Source: an uncultured Pelagibacteraceae bacterium (GTDB lineage: Bacteria; Pseudomonadota; Alphaproteobacteria; Pelagibacterales; Pelagibacteraceae). Taken from it: a stretch of DNA of 40,231 nt. How positions within the stretch are numbered: the stretch's first letter is position 1; each line of letters starts with the position of its first letter. Below the pieces are notes generated by a model. The model did not search any database and was not told where the DNA came from. It saw nothing but the letters and a program-made list of their open reading frames with translations. The position numbers and the translations under genes are program-made. The DNA lies in NCBI GenBank assembly GCA_902531885.1, contig CACAFZ010000005.1, forward strand, positions 1 to 40,231, in the 5' to 3' direction. This document shows positions 1 to 8,434 of this stretch, one piece after another.

Positions 1-1520
1 AAAGGTATTTTTGCAGTTTTTTTCTTTACTTGGTCAAACATTTCTTTACCTCTATAAGAGCCAAGTCTTCCAGGAAAGCATTTACCACATGATTCTTCAG
101 CAGTAAATTCGAAAAGATGATGGATATAATCAATCATACTAAATTCTTTAGGTATGCTTACTACACTAGCATGTCCTAGCATAAATCCTGCATTAGTAAA
201 TTCTTGAAAATCGAGATTTAATTTATCTATCTCTTGCGTAGGAACCACGCCTCCCAATGGTCCTCCTATTTGAAAAGCTTTAACCGGTTTTTTTAGCCCA
301 CCACCAATTTCATAAAACACTTTTTTCATTGGAGTGCCCATTTCTATTTCATAAACTCCTGGTTTATTAAAAAAACTGTCTAGACAGACAAGTTTTGTTC
401 CTGCAGATTTTTTATTTCCAATGGCAGCAAATTTTTCAGGACCATTTATTAAAATTCCACTTGCAGCAGCTAATGTTTCTACATTATTTACTACTGTTGG
501 TTTTTTGTACAATCCTTCTGTTACAGGAAACGGTGGTCTGACATCTACTTCAGCTCTTCTTCCTTCAATAGATGCAATTAATGCTGTCTCTTCACCACAG
601 ATATATGCACCTTGCCCAATACAAATATTTAAATCAAAAGAAAAATCAGATCCTAAAATATTTTTTCCCAATAAACCTGACTCTTTCAATAAATTAATTG
701 ATCCATTTAAAGCTTCGATAGACTTTGGATATTCTCCTCTTATATAAAGCACTCCTTCATTACCTCCAATTACATAACCACAAATCACCATACCAAAGAT
801 AACTTTTAGAGGTTGTTCTTCCAGCAAATATCTGTCAGAAAATGCTCCCGAGTCCCCTTCGTCTGCATTACATATAACATATTTTTTATCTGATTTAGTT
901 TTACTACAAAAATCCCACTTCATTCCGGTCGGGAATCCAGCCCCTCCTCTACCAGTCAGATTAGAAGACAACAAAGATTGAATTATTTTTTTCTTATCAT
1001 ATTTTATAAATCGACTTAAATTATCCCGAAATTTTTCAACATTGGACAATTTATCGTCCATTAAAAAACTTATTGATGCAAAACTTTTTGAAATAAATTT
1101 TTCTTGTTCTATTGTTTGGCCTTTAATAATTTGATCTATCTTGTTAATATCGTTTCCAGCATAATTTTCTCCATTATAATGAAAAGCATGGTTTTCGTAA
1201 CAATATCCTAAACAGAACATTTCTCCCACTTTATCTTTACCAAGTTTATGTTGTAATTTCTTTTTCAAATTATCTTGTGTACCCGCACACATGCAGGCGC
1301 TTCCATTACATACAAAAGCTTTCTTTGCTCTATGTGCTGGTCTTAAAAATTCGTAAAAACTTTCAGCTCCATGTATAGTTGAAACTCCAACATGATATTT
1401 ATCTGCTAATTCTTTTATTCCTTCACCATTTTTGGAATTTAAAGATCTTTCAGATATTTTTTGAAAAAGATTATCTTTTAGACCTATTCTACCTGATAAT
1501 TTGCTTATATTTTTTGACAT
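1..1520 (-). CDS. fdsB: NAD-dependent formate dehydrogenase beta subunit, FdsB-like (3' end cut by window)
   Basis: Electron-transfer subunit that would pass electrons from the molybdenum formate dehydrogenase alpha subunit to NAD+ in the cytoplasm. Read on the minus strand it gives 506 codons and runs off the window start. Residues about 1-130 form a NuoE-like [2Fe-2S] domain with Cys71, Cys76, Cys103 and Cys107 (C-x4-C, C-x3-C). A NuoF-like domain follows with the FMN/NADH motif GRGGAGFPTGMKW near residue 190, then CNADEGDSGAF and YICGEETAL. The start is the ATG directly after the fdhD stop, so the two genes are almost certainly cotranscribed. Oddity: the [4Fe-4S] motif reads SCGKCFPGR, so the usual third Cys (residue 484) is Gly. 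Family call is firm; NADH dehydrogenase NuoF is the alternative, but fdhD next door favours formate dehydrogenase. Confidence 0.88.
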   Translation of the reverse strand, partial: MSKNISKLSGRIGLKDNLFQKISERSLNSKNGEGIKELADKYHVGVSTIHGAESFYEFLRPAHRAKKAFVCNGSACMCAGTQDNLKKKLQHKLGKDKVGEMFCLGYCYENHAFHYNGENYAGNDINKIDQIIKGQTIEQEKFISKSFASISFLMDDKLSNVEKFRDNLSRFIKYDKKKIIQSLLSSNLTGRGGAGFPTGMKWDFCSKTKSDKKYVICNADEGDSGAFSDRYLLEEQPLKVIFGMVICGYVIGGNEGVLYIRGEYPKSIEALNGSINLLKESGLLGKNILGSDFSFDLNICIGQGAYICGEETALIASIEGRRAEVDVRPPFPVTEGLYKKPTVVNNVETLAAASGILINGPEKFAAIGNKKSAGTKLVCLDSFFNKPGVYEIEMGTPMKKVFYEIGGGLKKPVKAFQIGGPLGGVVPTQEIDKLNLDFQEFTNAGFMLGHASVVSIPKEFSMIDYIHHLFEFTAEESCGKCFPGRLGSYRGKEMFDQVKKKTAKIP

Positions 1521-2363
1521 TTAATCTTTAAAATCAATTCTTTGTTTATGAGTATATATATTAAAACTATTTTTTTTTACAAAGCCTAATAGTGTCATAC
1601 CAAATCTTTTTGCCAAGTCTATAGCTAGACTTGTTGGCGCACCAACGCCAACCATTAAACCTATATTTGACATTAATCCTTTTTGAACTAACTCAAAATT
1701 TAATCTTCCAGAGCATGCTATAAATTGAGAACGATTATCAATTAATTTTTTTCTGTGGGCATGTCCAATAAGTTTATCTAAAGCATTGTGTCTTCCAACA
1801 TCTTCTTTTGTTGCTATTGTTTTTCCCGATTCGTTAATTAATGCACTAGCATGAATTCCCCCAGTTTTCGAAAATTCAGATTGCTCGTTCATCAGAAGTT
1901 TTGGAGACTCCATTATGACTTCTTTTTTAACTTTTGGGAAAGATAAATCTAATTTTTCATTTTTAATTACCTCTATAGAATCCAATGATGTTTTGCCGCA
2001 AACTCCACAAGATGAATTGGTAACAAAATTTCTTTTTAATTTTCCTATATCAATGTTTTTTGTGCTATTTATGAAGGCTATAATTTTATTTTGGATATTA
2101 TAATCTCCTACTTTTTCTCCATCTTTTTCAATTTTTGTAATTTCAGAAAATTTTTCTACAATTCTTTCATTAAAGAGAAAACCCGAAATAAGCTCTTCAT
2201 CATTACCTGGTGTTCTCATGGTAATTGAAATATTTTCAGTAATCCATTTACCATTAGACAGAAATCTTATATTCATTTCTAAGGGTTCTTCTATTGATAC
2301 AAAGTCTTTAACTTCCCCAACACTATTATCTTTTAGCTTTGTAACATTATATTTAATGTTCAT
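1521..2363 (-). CDS. fdhD: Formate dehydrogenase accessory sulfurtransferase FdhD
   Basis: FdhD transfers sulfur from a cysteine desulfurase to the molybdenum cofactor of formate dehydrogenase, which is needed for activity; it acts in the cytoplasm. The 280-aa protein has the family's normal length. It carries the sulfur-carrying CxxC loop (NSSCGVCG, near residue 120), the conserved TGGIHASA and EDVGRHNALDKLIG motifs, and the C-terminal GAPTSLAIDLAKRFGMTL segment. Its stop codon abuts the ATG of the beta subunit downstream, which supports a role in maturing that enzyme. The promoter probably lies in the roughly 50 bases upstream (2364-2412). Confidence 0.95.
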   Translation of the reverse strand: MNIKYNVTKLKDNSVGEVKDFVSIEEPLEMNIRFLSNGKWITENISITMRTPGNDEELISGFLFNERIVEKFSEITKIEKDGEKVGDYNIQNKIIAFINSTKNIDIGKLKRNFVTNSSCGVCGKTSLDSIEVIKNEKLDLSFPKVKKEVIMESPKLLMNEQSEFSKTGGIHASALINESGKTIATKEDVGRHNALDKLIGHAHRKKLIDNRSQFIACSGRLNFELVQKGLMSNIGLMVGVGAPTSLAIDLAKRFGMTLLGFVKKNSFNIYTHKQRIDFKD

Positions 2364-2412
2364 TTAAAAATGATATTTCTTTTTAAATACAATACAAGTG
2401 ACAAATTTTACT

Positions 2413-3060
2413 TCAGTTATTTAACATATTAAAAGTATTAATAAAATCTGGTCTTAGTACATACTCAGTTTTTTCCATATATTTTATTTTTTTAAGAACC
2501 TCTAAACCATAAATTACTTTTCCAACAGGTGTATACTCACCTTCGAATAGAGGCGCATCTTTTAGCAAAATAAAGAATTGACTATCTTCGGTATTTTTTT
2601 TATTGGTTCTAGCCAAAGCAACACTTCCTTTTTTAAATTCAAAATTATCATTTAATTCTGAATTTATAGTTCCATAGCCAGATTTTCCTGTTCCAATATA
2701 AGTATAATTTAATTTATTTTTTTTACCAAACTCTAAATCACCTGATTGTACTAGAACATTTTTTATTACTCTGTGAAAAGCAACATTGTTATAATTTCCA
2801 GATTTGATTAACATTTTAAACCTTTCTACGGAATTTTTAGAAATTTCTGGGTAAAGTTCTATAATAACGTTTCCACAAGATACATTTAATATTGCAATAT
2901 TTTCAGGATTTTTAAATTTTATTTTTTCTGGATTATATTTTTTTACAAATAGACATTTGTTTTTAATAATTCCAAAAGAACCAAAAGTTATAATTGTTAG
3001 AGACAATATGAATATTAGTAAAATTTTTTCAGACTTAGTTTGTTTTATTTTTTTTATCAT
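2413..3060 (-). CDS. Membrane-anchored cyclophilin-type peptidyl-prolyl isomerase
   Basis: Cyclophilins catalyse cis-trans isomerisation of peptide bonds before proline. Here an N-terminal hydrophobic segment (about residues 13-33), after a short Lys-rich start, suggests a periplasmic catalytic domain held by an anchor or signal peptide. The catalytic domain shows the core AFHRVI with LVQSGD after it, the glycine-rich loop near GTGKSGYG, and SVALARTNKKNTEDSQFFI, matching the family pattern of small residues followed by SQFFI. It is 215 aa, slightly long for a single-domain cyclophilin because of the anchor. The HExxH-protein gene lies 8 bases upstream on the same strand, so the two probably share a transcript. 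The substrate is unknown. Confidence 0.85.
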   Translation of the reverse strand: MIKKIKQTKSEKILLIFILSLTIITFGSFGIIKNKCLFVKKYNPEKIKFKNPENIAILNVSCGNVIIELYPEISKNSVERFKMLIKSGNYNNVAFHRVIKNVLVQSGDLEFGKKNKLNYTYIGTGKSGYGTINSELNDNFEFKKGSVALARTNKKNTEDSQFFILLKDAPLFEGEYTPVGKVIYGLEVLKKIKYMEKTEYVLRPDFINTFNMLNN

Positions 3061-3068
3061 TTAAAAAT

Positions 3069-3806
3069 TTAAAATTTAAAATCTTTATCAATCTCAAGTA
3101 TTTTTTTTTTTATATAAGAAATTTTTTTATATAGAACATGATCTTTTAAGGCCATATTTTCTATCATTTTTTTATCTTTAATTAAGAATGAAAAAAGCTC
3201 AGCCATATCTTCAGAGGGAGTTGACATTGAATATTGTGTAAGAAATCCTTTGGTATTATTTAAAAGTGATAAATCTAAACGGTCCGAACAAGTCGAACAT
3301 TTAGCATACTTAAAGTTTGAATTATTAAAATTTTCCCACTCAAGATCTTTAAAAAGATATTTGTAACTATCGTTGATTAAATGAAATATTTCATGATGTA
3401 TAACTCTTTCAAAGTATTTCTTATTAAACTTTATATCTAAGATTAGTGTCCTCATTTGATAATTAGGAACACCAGCAGAACTAATCCCTGAGACGGAAAG
3501 ATTTTCGCAAAGGACCACATATTTCAGATTAATTTTTTTTAAAAATTTTGAATTATATTTATTAAAATTTTTTTCTATCAGTTCAAAATTTTGATTAATT
3601 GTTTTTCTGCTAGAATTAAAGCAAGTAACATTATTATTTCTGATACCTACCTGAAATGGTTTATTTGCAATCAAATATTTGATGCCATTTGATGATTTAT
3701 TTTTATATATTTCTAAGTTTGGTATTTTGATTAAATTGTATATTGTGTTAGCATGAACTGTTGAAATTAATATAAGGCCTAAAATTAAAATTTTTAAAAA
3801 CTTCAT
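3069..3806 (-). CDS. Putative secreted zinc metallopeptidase with HExxH motif
   Basis: I do not recognise a named family. The start chosen (ATG at 3806, 245 aa) gives a clean signal peptide of about 19 residues ending in VHANT. A longer reading frame to 3851 would overlap the divergent ureohydrolase gene and begin with a non-signal stretch. Residues 138-142 read HEIFH, a classic HExxH zinc site, inside a segment predicted to be helical. A Glu in EDMAELF about 60 residues downstream could be the third ligand, as in gluzincins. Cys170 and Cys173 (CSTC) may form a disulfide or a second metal site. Only 12 bases separate this start from the divergent speB-like gene. Peptidase activity is inferred from the motif alone. 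Confidence 0.65.
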   Translation of the reverse strand: MKFLKILILGLILISTVHANTIYNLIKIPNLEIYKNKSSNGIKYLIANKPFQVGIRNNNVTCFNSSRKTINQNFELIEKNFNKYNSKFLKKINLKYVVLCENLSVSGISSAGVPNYQMRTLILDIKFNKKYFERVIHHEIFHLINDSYKYLFKDLEWENFNNSNFKYAKCSTCSDRLDLSLLNNTKGFLTQYSMSTPSEDMAELFSFLIKDKKMIENMALKDHVLYKKISYIKKKILEIDKDFKF

Positions 3807-3818
3807 GAGTAAATATAA

Positions 3819-4784
3819 ATGAAAAAACAAAGAAACAAAAATCCAATCCAACCAGTTATGGGAACAAAAGTTCCAAGATATGCTGGACCTAACACATTTG
3901 CTAGGCTACCCGAACTAAGAGATGTTGAAAATTGTGATGTGGCCATAGTTGGCATTCCTTTCGATGCTGGAACTAGTTATAGACCTGGTGCTCGATTTGG
4001 ACCTCAAAGTATTAGACAAGCATCAAGACATTTAAGAACAAATTATCATCCAAATTATGATGCTGAACCATTTAAAGTGCAGCAAGTTGCTGATGCTGGA
4101 GATATATCATGTAATCCATTTAATATAGACGAAGCTATTAAACAAATTGAGAATGGTGCAACAAAACTATTAGAAAAAGTAGGGGGAATAATTAGCATGG
4201 GAGGTGATCACACAATCGCTTTTCCATTGCTTAGGTCAATAAACAAAATTAATAAAGGACCAGTGGCTTTAGTTCATTTTGATGCACATCTAGATACCTG
4301 GGATACTTATTTTGGAGCGCCATATACACATGGCACACCATTCAGAAGAGCTCGAGAGGAAAATTTATTTTTAGATGATGCTTCAATGCATGTTGGAATA
4401 AGAGGACCTCTTTATAGTAGAGATGATTTAAAAAATGATGCAAGTTTTGGTTTTAAAATAATTCATTGTGACGAATTTCAAACTGAAGGAATAGATAAAA
4501 TAGTTCAAAGAATTAAGAAAAGAGTAGGTGGTAATCCCTTATATCTTTCAATAGACATAGATGTATTAGATCCTGCTCATGCGCCAGGAACAGGTACACC
4601 TGAAATTGCGGGCATGACGACAAGAGAAATGGTTAATGTTTTAAGAGGATTGTCTGGTATGAATTTAATTTCTGCTGACGTTGTTGAAGTTGCACCTGCT
4701 TACGATCATGCAGAATTGACATCGTTAGCTGCAGCAACAATAATTTATGAATTAACAAATTTATTTGCTAACAGAAAAATATAG
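3819..4784 (+). CDS. Agmatinase / guanidino-acid ureohydrolase
   Basis: Member of the arginase/agmatinase family, which releases urea from guanidino compounds at a dinuclear Mn centre. The 321-aa protein keeps all six metal ligands: His131 in GGDHT, Asp155/His157/Asp159 in DAHLDTWD, and Asp246/Asp248 in SIDIDVLDP. The substrate is not settled. The N-terminal PRYAGPNTFARLPE and YTHGTPFRRA segments resemble both agmatinases and guanidinobutyrases. An aldehyde dehydrogenase gene begins 14 bases downstream, which suggests a short catabolic operon making an amine or amino acid plus urea and then oxidising a related aldehyde. The start at 3819 has no obvious Shine-Dalgarno sequence; Met14 is a possible alternative. 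Confidence 0.9.
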   Translation: MKKQRNKNPIQPVMGTKVPRYAGPNTFARLPELRDVENCDVAIVGIPFDAGTSYRPGARFGPQSIRQASRHLRTNYHPNYDAEPFKVQQVADAGDISCNPFNIDEAIKQIENGATKLLEKVGGIISMGGDHTIAFPLLRSINKINKGPVALVHFDAHLDTWDTYFGAPYTHGTPFRRAREENLFLDDASMHVGIRGPLYSRDDLKNDASFGFKIIHCDEFQTEGIDKIVQRIKKRVGGNPLYLSIDIDVLDPAHAPGTGTPEIAGMTTREMVNVLRGLSGMNLISADVVEVAPAYDHAELTSLAAATIIYELTNLFANRKI

Positions 4785-4798
4785 GATAGATTTAAATT

Positions 4799-6232
4799 AT
4801 GTTAGATAAAAAAAATTTTTATATAGATGGAAAATGGGTTTCTCCAATTGAGCCAAAAAACTTTAAAGTTATAGATCCATCAAATGAAGAACCTTGCGCA
4901 GAAATATCGCTAGGAGGAAAAAAAGATGTAGAAAAAGCAGTTAGTGCTGCAAAAAAAGCTTTTGAAATATGGGCTTTCTCAAAAAAAGAAGAAAGATTAG
5001 AATTATTAGAAAAATTGTATGTAGTATATAAAAAACGTTGGGCGGAAATGGCGAAGCTAATCTCTACAGAGATGGGTGCTCCAATGAAATTTTCAACAGA
5101 AATGCAAGCTGCAACTGGAGCCAGTCACATCAAATCATTTAAAAACATATTAAAAGATTTTAAGTTTGAAAAAGATTTAGGGGAAGAAAAGAATAATCAA
5201 AAATTGTTGTATGAACCAAAAGGAGTTTGCGCATTGATCACACCTTGGAATTGGCCAATAAATCAAGTTAATTTAAAAGTAATACCTGCATTAGCATCCG
5301 CATGTACTGTGGTTTTAAAACCATCAGAAGTAGCGCCATTGTCATCTATGCTACTTGCAGAAATGATAGATGAAGTAAAATTTCCAGCTGGAGTTTTTAA
5401 TTTAGTAAATGGTGATGGTGCCATAACAGGTGATGCTTTAACGAGCCATCCAGATGTAGACATGATATCATTTACAGGATCAACTAGAGCCGGTGCACTA
5501 ATATCTCAAAATGCTGCTAAAGATTTTAAAAGAATAAGTTTAGAATTAGGAGGAAAGGGTGCAAACATAATTTTTAAAGATGCAGATAAAGAAGCAGTAG
5601 CCAGAGGTGTTACTAGATGTTTTAGAAATTCCGGTCAATCTTGCAATGCCCCAACAAGAATGCTCGTAGAAAAATCAATTTATAATGAAACTGTAGAGCA
5701 AGTAAAAGAATTAGCTAACAAAACTAAGGTAGACTCACCAGAAAAAGATGGAGATCATATTGGACCAGTAGTTTCTGAAATACAATTTAAAAAAATTCAA
5801 ACTTTAATTCAAAAAGGAATAGACGAAGGAGCGAAACTAGTTGCAGGAGGAACTGGAAAACCCAAAGGTTTAGAAAAAGGCTATTATGTAAAGCCTACTG
5901 TTTTTGCTGATGTTAATAATAAAATGGAAATTGCAAGGACAGAAATTTTTGGTCCAGTATTATCTATAATACCTTTTGAAAATGAGGAGGAAGCAATCGC
6001 AATTGCTAATGATACGCCATACGGTTTAACGAATTATATTCAAACACAAGATAAAGAAAAAGTCAAAAGAGTTGCAAGAAAACTTAGATCTGGAATGGTA
6101 GATGTAAATGGAGTTGGTATAGCGGTAAGCTCTCCATTTGGTGGCTACAAACATTCTGGAATTGGCCGTGAAGCTGGCACCGAAGGCCTAATAGAATTTT
6201 TAGAATTAAAAACAGTTGGAGGATGGAATTAA
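4799..6232 (+). CDS. NAD(P)-dependent aldehyde dehydrogenase
   Basis: Class 1/2-type aldehyde dehydrogenase that oxidises an aldehyde to the carboxylate. The 477-aa length is typical. Visible motifs are PWNWPINQ (cofactor-binding entry), FTGSTRAG (Rossmann turn), LELGGKGANI (general-base Glu), NSGQSCNAPTR (catalytic Cys) and EIFGPVLSI, then PFGGYKHSGIGRE near the C-terminus. It follows the ureohydrolase by 14 bases on the same strand, so it may act on an aldehyde derived from that pathway, such as a product of putrescine or aminobutyrate metabolism; that link is inference. It ends 2 bases from the convergent ArgE-like gene. The exact aldehyde cannot be read from the sequence. Confidence 0.92.
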   Translation: MLDKKNFYIDGKWVSPIEPKNFKVIDPSNEEPCAEISLGGKKDVEKAVSAAKKAFEIWAFSKKEERLELLEKLYVVYKKRWAEMAKLISTEMGAPMKFSTEMQAATGASHIKSFKNILKDFKFEKDLGEEKNNQKLLYEPKGVCALITPWNWPINQVNLKVIPALASACTVVLKPSEVAPLSSMLLAEMIDEVKFPAGVFNLVNGDGAITGDALTSHPDVDMISFTGSTRAGALISQNAAKDFKRISLELGGKGANIIFKDADKEAVARGVTRCFRNSGQSCNAPTRMLVEKSIYNETVEQVKELANKTKVDSPEKDGDHIGPVVSEIQFKKIQTLIQKGIDEGAKLVAGGTGKPKGLEKGYYVKPTVFADVNNKMEIARTEIFGPVLSIIPFENEEEAIAIANDTPYGLTNYIQTQDKEKVKRVARKLRSGMVDVNGVGIAVSSPFGGYKHSGIGREAGTEGLIEFLELKTVGGWN

Positions 6233-6234
6233 AA

Positions 6235-7425
6235 CTAATTTATAGAAGATTTATTCTTAATTCCTTCTAAAAGTTTTAAACATTTTTTTAGTTCATCTAG
6301 TTTTATAAATTCATCAATTTTGTGTGCTTGCTCTACTGAACCAGGACCGCATACAGCTGTGCTTATACCAATTTCTTGAAATAGTCCTGCTTCGGTTCCA
6401 AACGAAACAACCTCTTTTGAATTATTCCCAGTAATGCTCGAAACGAACTCACATGCTTCAGATTTTTTGACTCGATCAAAACCTATAACTTCCCCTATAA
6501 TTTTTTTGGTTATTTTAGAATCAGGAAAAACTTTTTTCATTTCAGGCAAAAGTTTTTCATTTGCAAATTTATCAATCTCAGTGTTTAAAAATATTCCATC
6601 ATCTTTTACAACAGGTCTCGTTTCCCAATTAATATAACATTTATCTGCTATAACATTGTGCGCTATGCCTCCAAAAATTCCCCCAATTTGAAGAGTAGAA
6701 AAGGGTGGATCAAAAATTGAATCTTTAGGCGCTCTCTTTTTAAGTTCACCTCTTAATTCAATTAATTTGTTAACGTATCTTGCAGCATATTCTACTGCAC
6801 TTACACCTTTGTGAGGTGTTGAGCTGTGGCCAGCTAAACCTTCAAAAAAAGTTGTATATTCATAACATCCTTTATGTGCATCAATTATTTTCATATTTGT
6901 AGGCTCACCAATTATGCAAATTCCATTAGTAATTTTTCTTTTCTTTAGTTCTTTAATGAGCAAAGGAGCTCCCAAACAAGCTGTTTCCTCATCAAAAGTA
7001 AATGAAAAATGAATGTCTCTATCTAAATTTGCAGAAGAAAAAATCGGAGCATAAGCCAGAGCACATGCAATAAATCCTTTCATATCACAAGATCCTCTAC
7101 CATAAAGTTTGCCATCTTTTATTATTGCCTTGAAAGGATCTGAAGACCATCCTTTTGATACAGGAACAACATCTGTATGACCAGATAAAATTATTGGTAA
7201 TTTTTCATTTGGTTTTTTTGCTTTTATTGTAGCAAATAGATTAACTCTTTTTTTATCATCATCAAAAATTTTTAATGAAGTCGCGCCAATTTTTTTTAAA
7301 ATTTGATTACAATAATCAATTAATTCATTGTTATTTTCACCTGAAATAGTTTTAAAAGATATAAGATCTTTTAAAATTTTTAATGAATTTTCATAAATTA
7401 AATTGTTATTATTTTCTGTACTCAT
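6235..7425 (-). CDS. Acetylornithine deacetylase (ArgE)-like M20 metallohydrolase
   Basis: M20-family zinc hydrolase. ArgE-type members remove the acetyl group from N-acetylornithine; relatives act on other N-acyl amino acids or dipeptides. The 396-aa protein has the metal-binding HTDVVPV motif, the GRGSCDMKGF segment with the bridging Asp, the catalytic DEETACLG motif, and GEPTNM, which supports the ArgE/DapE/ACY1 group. GHSSTPHKGVSA marks the dimerisation-domain insertion. A C-terminal ASP-rich/His metal motif is present near GPGSVEQAHKIDE. It is monocistronic and divergent from csaA, with about 27 bases between the starts. ArgE is the best guess, but DapE-like or acyl-amino-acid hydrolase activity is possible. 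Confidence 0.85.
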   Translation of the reverse strand: MSTENNNNLIYENSLKILKDLISFKTISGENNNELIDYCNQILKKIGATSLKIFDDDKKRVNLFATIKAKKPNEKLPIILSGHTDVVPVSKGWSSDPFKAIIKDGKLYGRGSCDMKGFIACALAYAPIFSSANLDRDIHFSFTFDEETACLGAPLLIKELKKRKITNGICIIGEPTNMKIIDAHKGCYEYTTFFEGLAGHSSTPHKGVSAVEYAARYVNKLIELRGELKKRAPKDSIFDPPFSTLQIGGIFGGIAHNVIADKCYINWETRPVVKDDGIFLNTEIDKFANEKLLPEMKKVFPDSKITKKIIGEVIGFDRVKKSEACEFVSSITGNNSKEVVSFGTEAGLFQEIGISTAVCGPGSVEQAHKIDEFIKLDELKKCLKLLEGIKNKSSIN

Positions 7426-7452
7426 AAATATAATCGACTATATATTAAAAAT

Positions 7453-7794
7453 ATGAAAGAACAAATAACCTACGATATATTTGATAAAGTTGATATTCGT
7501 TTAGGAACAGTTATTTCTGTTAAAAAAAACGAAAAAGCTAGAAAACCTTCTTTAATAGTTGAAGTTGATTTTGGAAAAGAGATAGGTGTAAAGCAATCTT
7601 CAGCTCAAATAACACACTATTACAATGAGGAAAACTTAAAAGGTAAACAGGTTATAGCCGTTTGCAATTTTCCGGAAAAAAATATAGCTGGTGTTGTTTC
7701 ACAAGTATTAATTCTCGGATCAGTGGACAAAGAAGGAAAAGTTACTTTAGTACATCCATCACAAAAAGCTGAAAACGGTTTACCAATAGCATAA
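7453..7794 (+). CDS. csaA: CsaA-like tRNA-binding-domain protein
   Basis: Small 113-aa protein consisting of a single EMAP-II/tRNA-binding OB-fold, as found at the C-terminus of methionyl-tRNA synthetase and in the chaperone-like protein CsaA. Diagnostic stretches are DIRLGTVISVKKNEKARKP, the GVKQSSAQIT loop, and VCNFPEKNIAGVVSQVLILG. CsaA has been linked to tRNA binding and protein export assistance in bacteria; its exact role is poorly defined. The gene is followed after 5 bases by a LysE/RhtB exporter on the same strand. Family assignment is secure; function is not. Confidence 0.9.
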   Translation: MKEQITYDIFDKVDIRLGTVISVKKNEKARKPSLIVEVDFGKEIGVKQSSAQITHYYNEENLKGKQVIAVCNFPEKNIAGVVSQVLILGSVDKEGKVTLVHPSQKAENGLPIA

Positions 7795-7799
7795 TTTTT

Positions 7800-8390
7800 A
7801 TGCATCCAGAAATAATTTCAATTTGCCTTTTCTGGTTTGTTACCGCTTTTACACCTGGGCCAAACAATATTGTTGCATCTTACTCAGGTTTTAATTTTGG
7901 TGTAATTAAAACAATACCACATATACTTGGAGTAACATTAGGTTTTACAGCTTTAGTTATCTCATTAGTAGTGGGCTTAATAAATATTTTTAAACTATAC
8001 CCATTAATTCAAGAAATATTAAAATATTTAGGAACATTGTTTCTTTTGTATTTAGCGTTTAAAATTTCTTTTTCTAATTCTAGCAATAGTTCTAACTCCG
8101 AGAATCCAGTTAAGTTTATTGAAACTTTTTTTTTTCAATTTTTAAATCCAAAAGGAGTTATTGTTGGCATTATTGTAGTTTCAACATATGTTGAATTAGG
8201 AGAAAACTATTTAAATTATTCAATACAAGTAATTATTTTAGCACTGCTTTTTTCGCTAACAAGTATTACCACATGGACATTAGTAGGCAAATTTTTAAGG
8301 AAATTTGCGACAAATGGAAAATTTATTAAATACTTTAATTATGCTATGTCACTACTTCTTTTATTAAGCATAATTACATTTTACTTATAA
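7800..8390 (+). CDS. LysE/RhtB-family amino-acid exporter
   Basis: Integral inner-membrane exporter of the LysE/RhtB family, which effluxes amino acids or related small metabolites. The 196-aa length and about six hydrophobic segments are typical. The N-terminal signature TPGPNNIVASYSG (family pattern TPGPxxL) is clear, and FLNPKGVIVG matches the conserved central FxNPK motif. The substrate cannot be deduced. It follows csaA by 5 bases and is probably cotranscribed. Aconitase starts 44 bases downstream. Confidence 0.88.
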   Translation: MHPEIISICLFWFVTAFTPGPNNIVASYSGFNFGVIKTIPHILGVTLGFTALVISLVVGLINIFKLYPLIQEILKYLGTLFLLYLAFKISFSNSSNSSNSENPVKFIETFFFQFLNPKGVIVGIIVVSTYVELGENYLNYSIQVIILALLFSLTSITTWTLVGKFLRKFATNGKFIKYFNYAMSLLLLLSIITFYL

Positions 8391-8434
8391 TTTTATTCAT
8401 AATTTAGTCGAAATAATCTATATAATGTAAATTT

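Noticed and set aside
421..747. A 108-codon open frame on the plus strand
   Set aside because: It runs antisense to the FdsB-like gene, has no ribosome site and its protein resembles nothing; it is a shadow of the conserved coding sequence.
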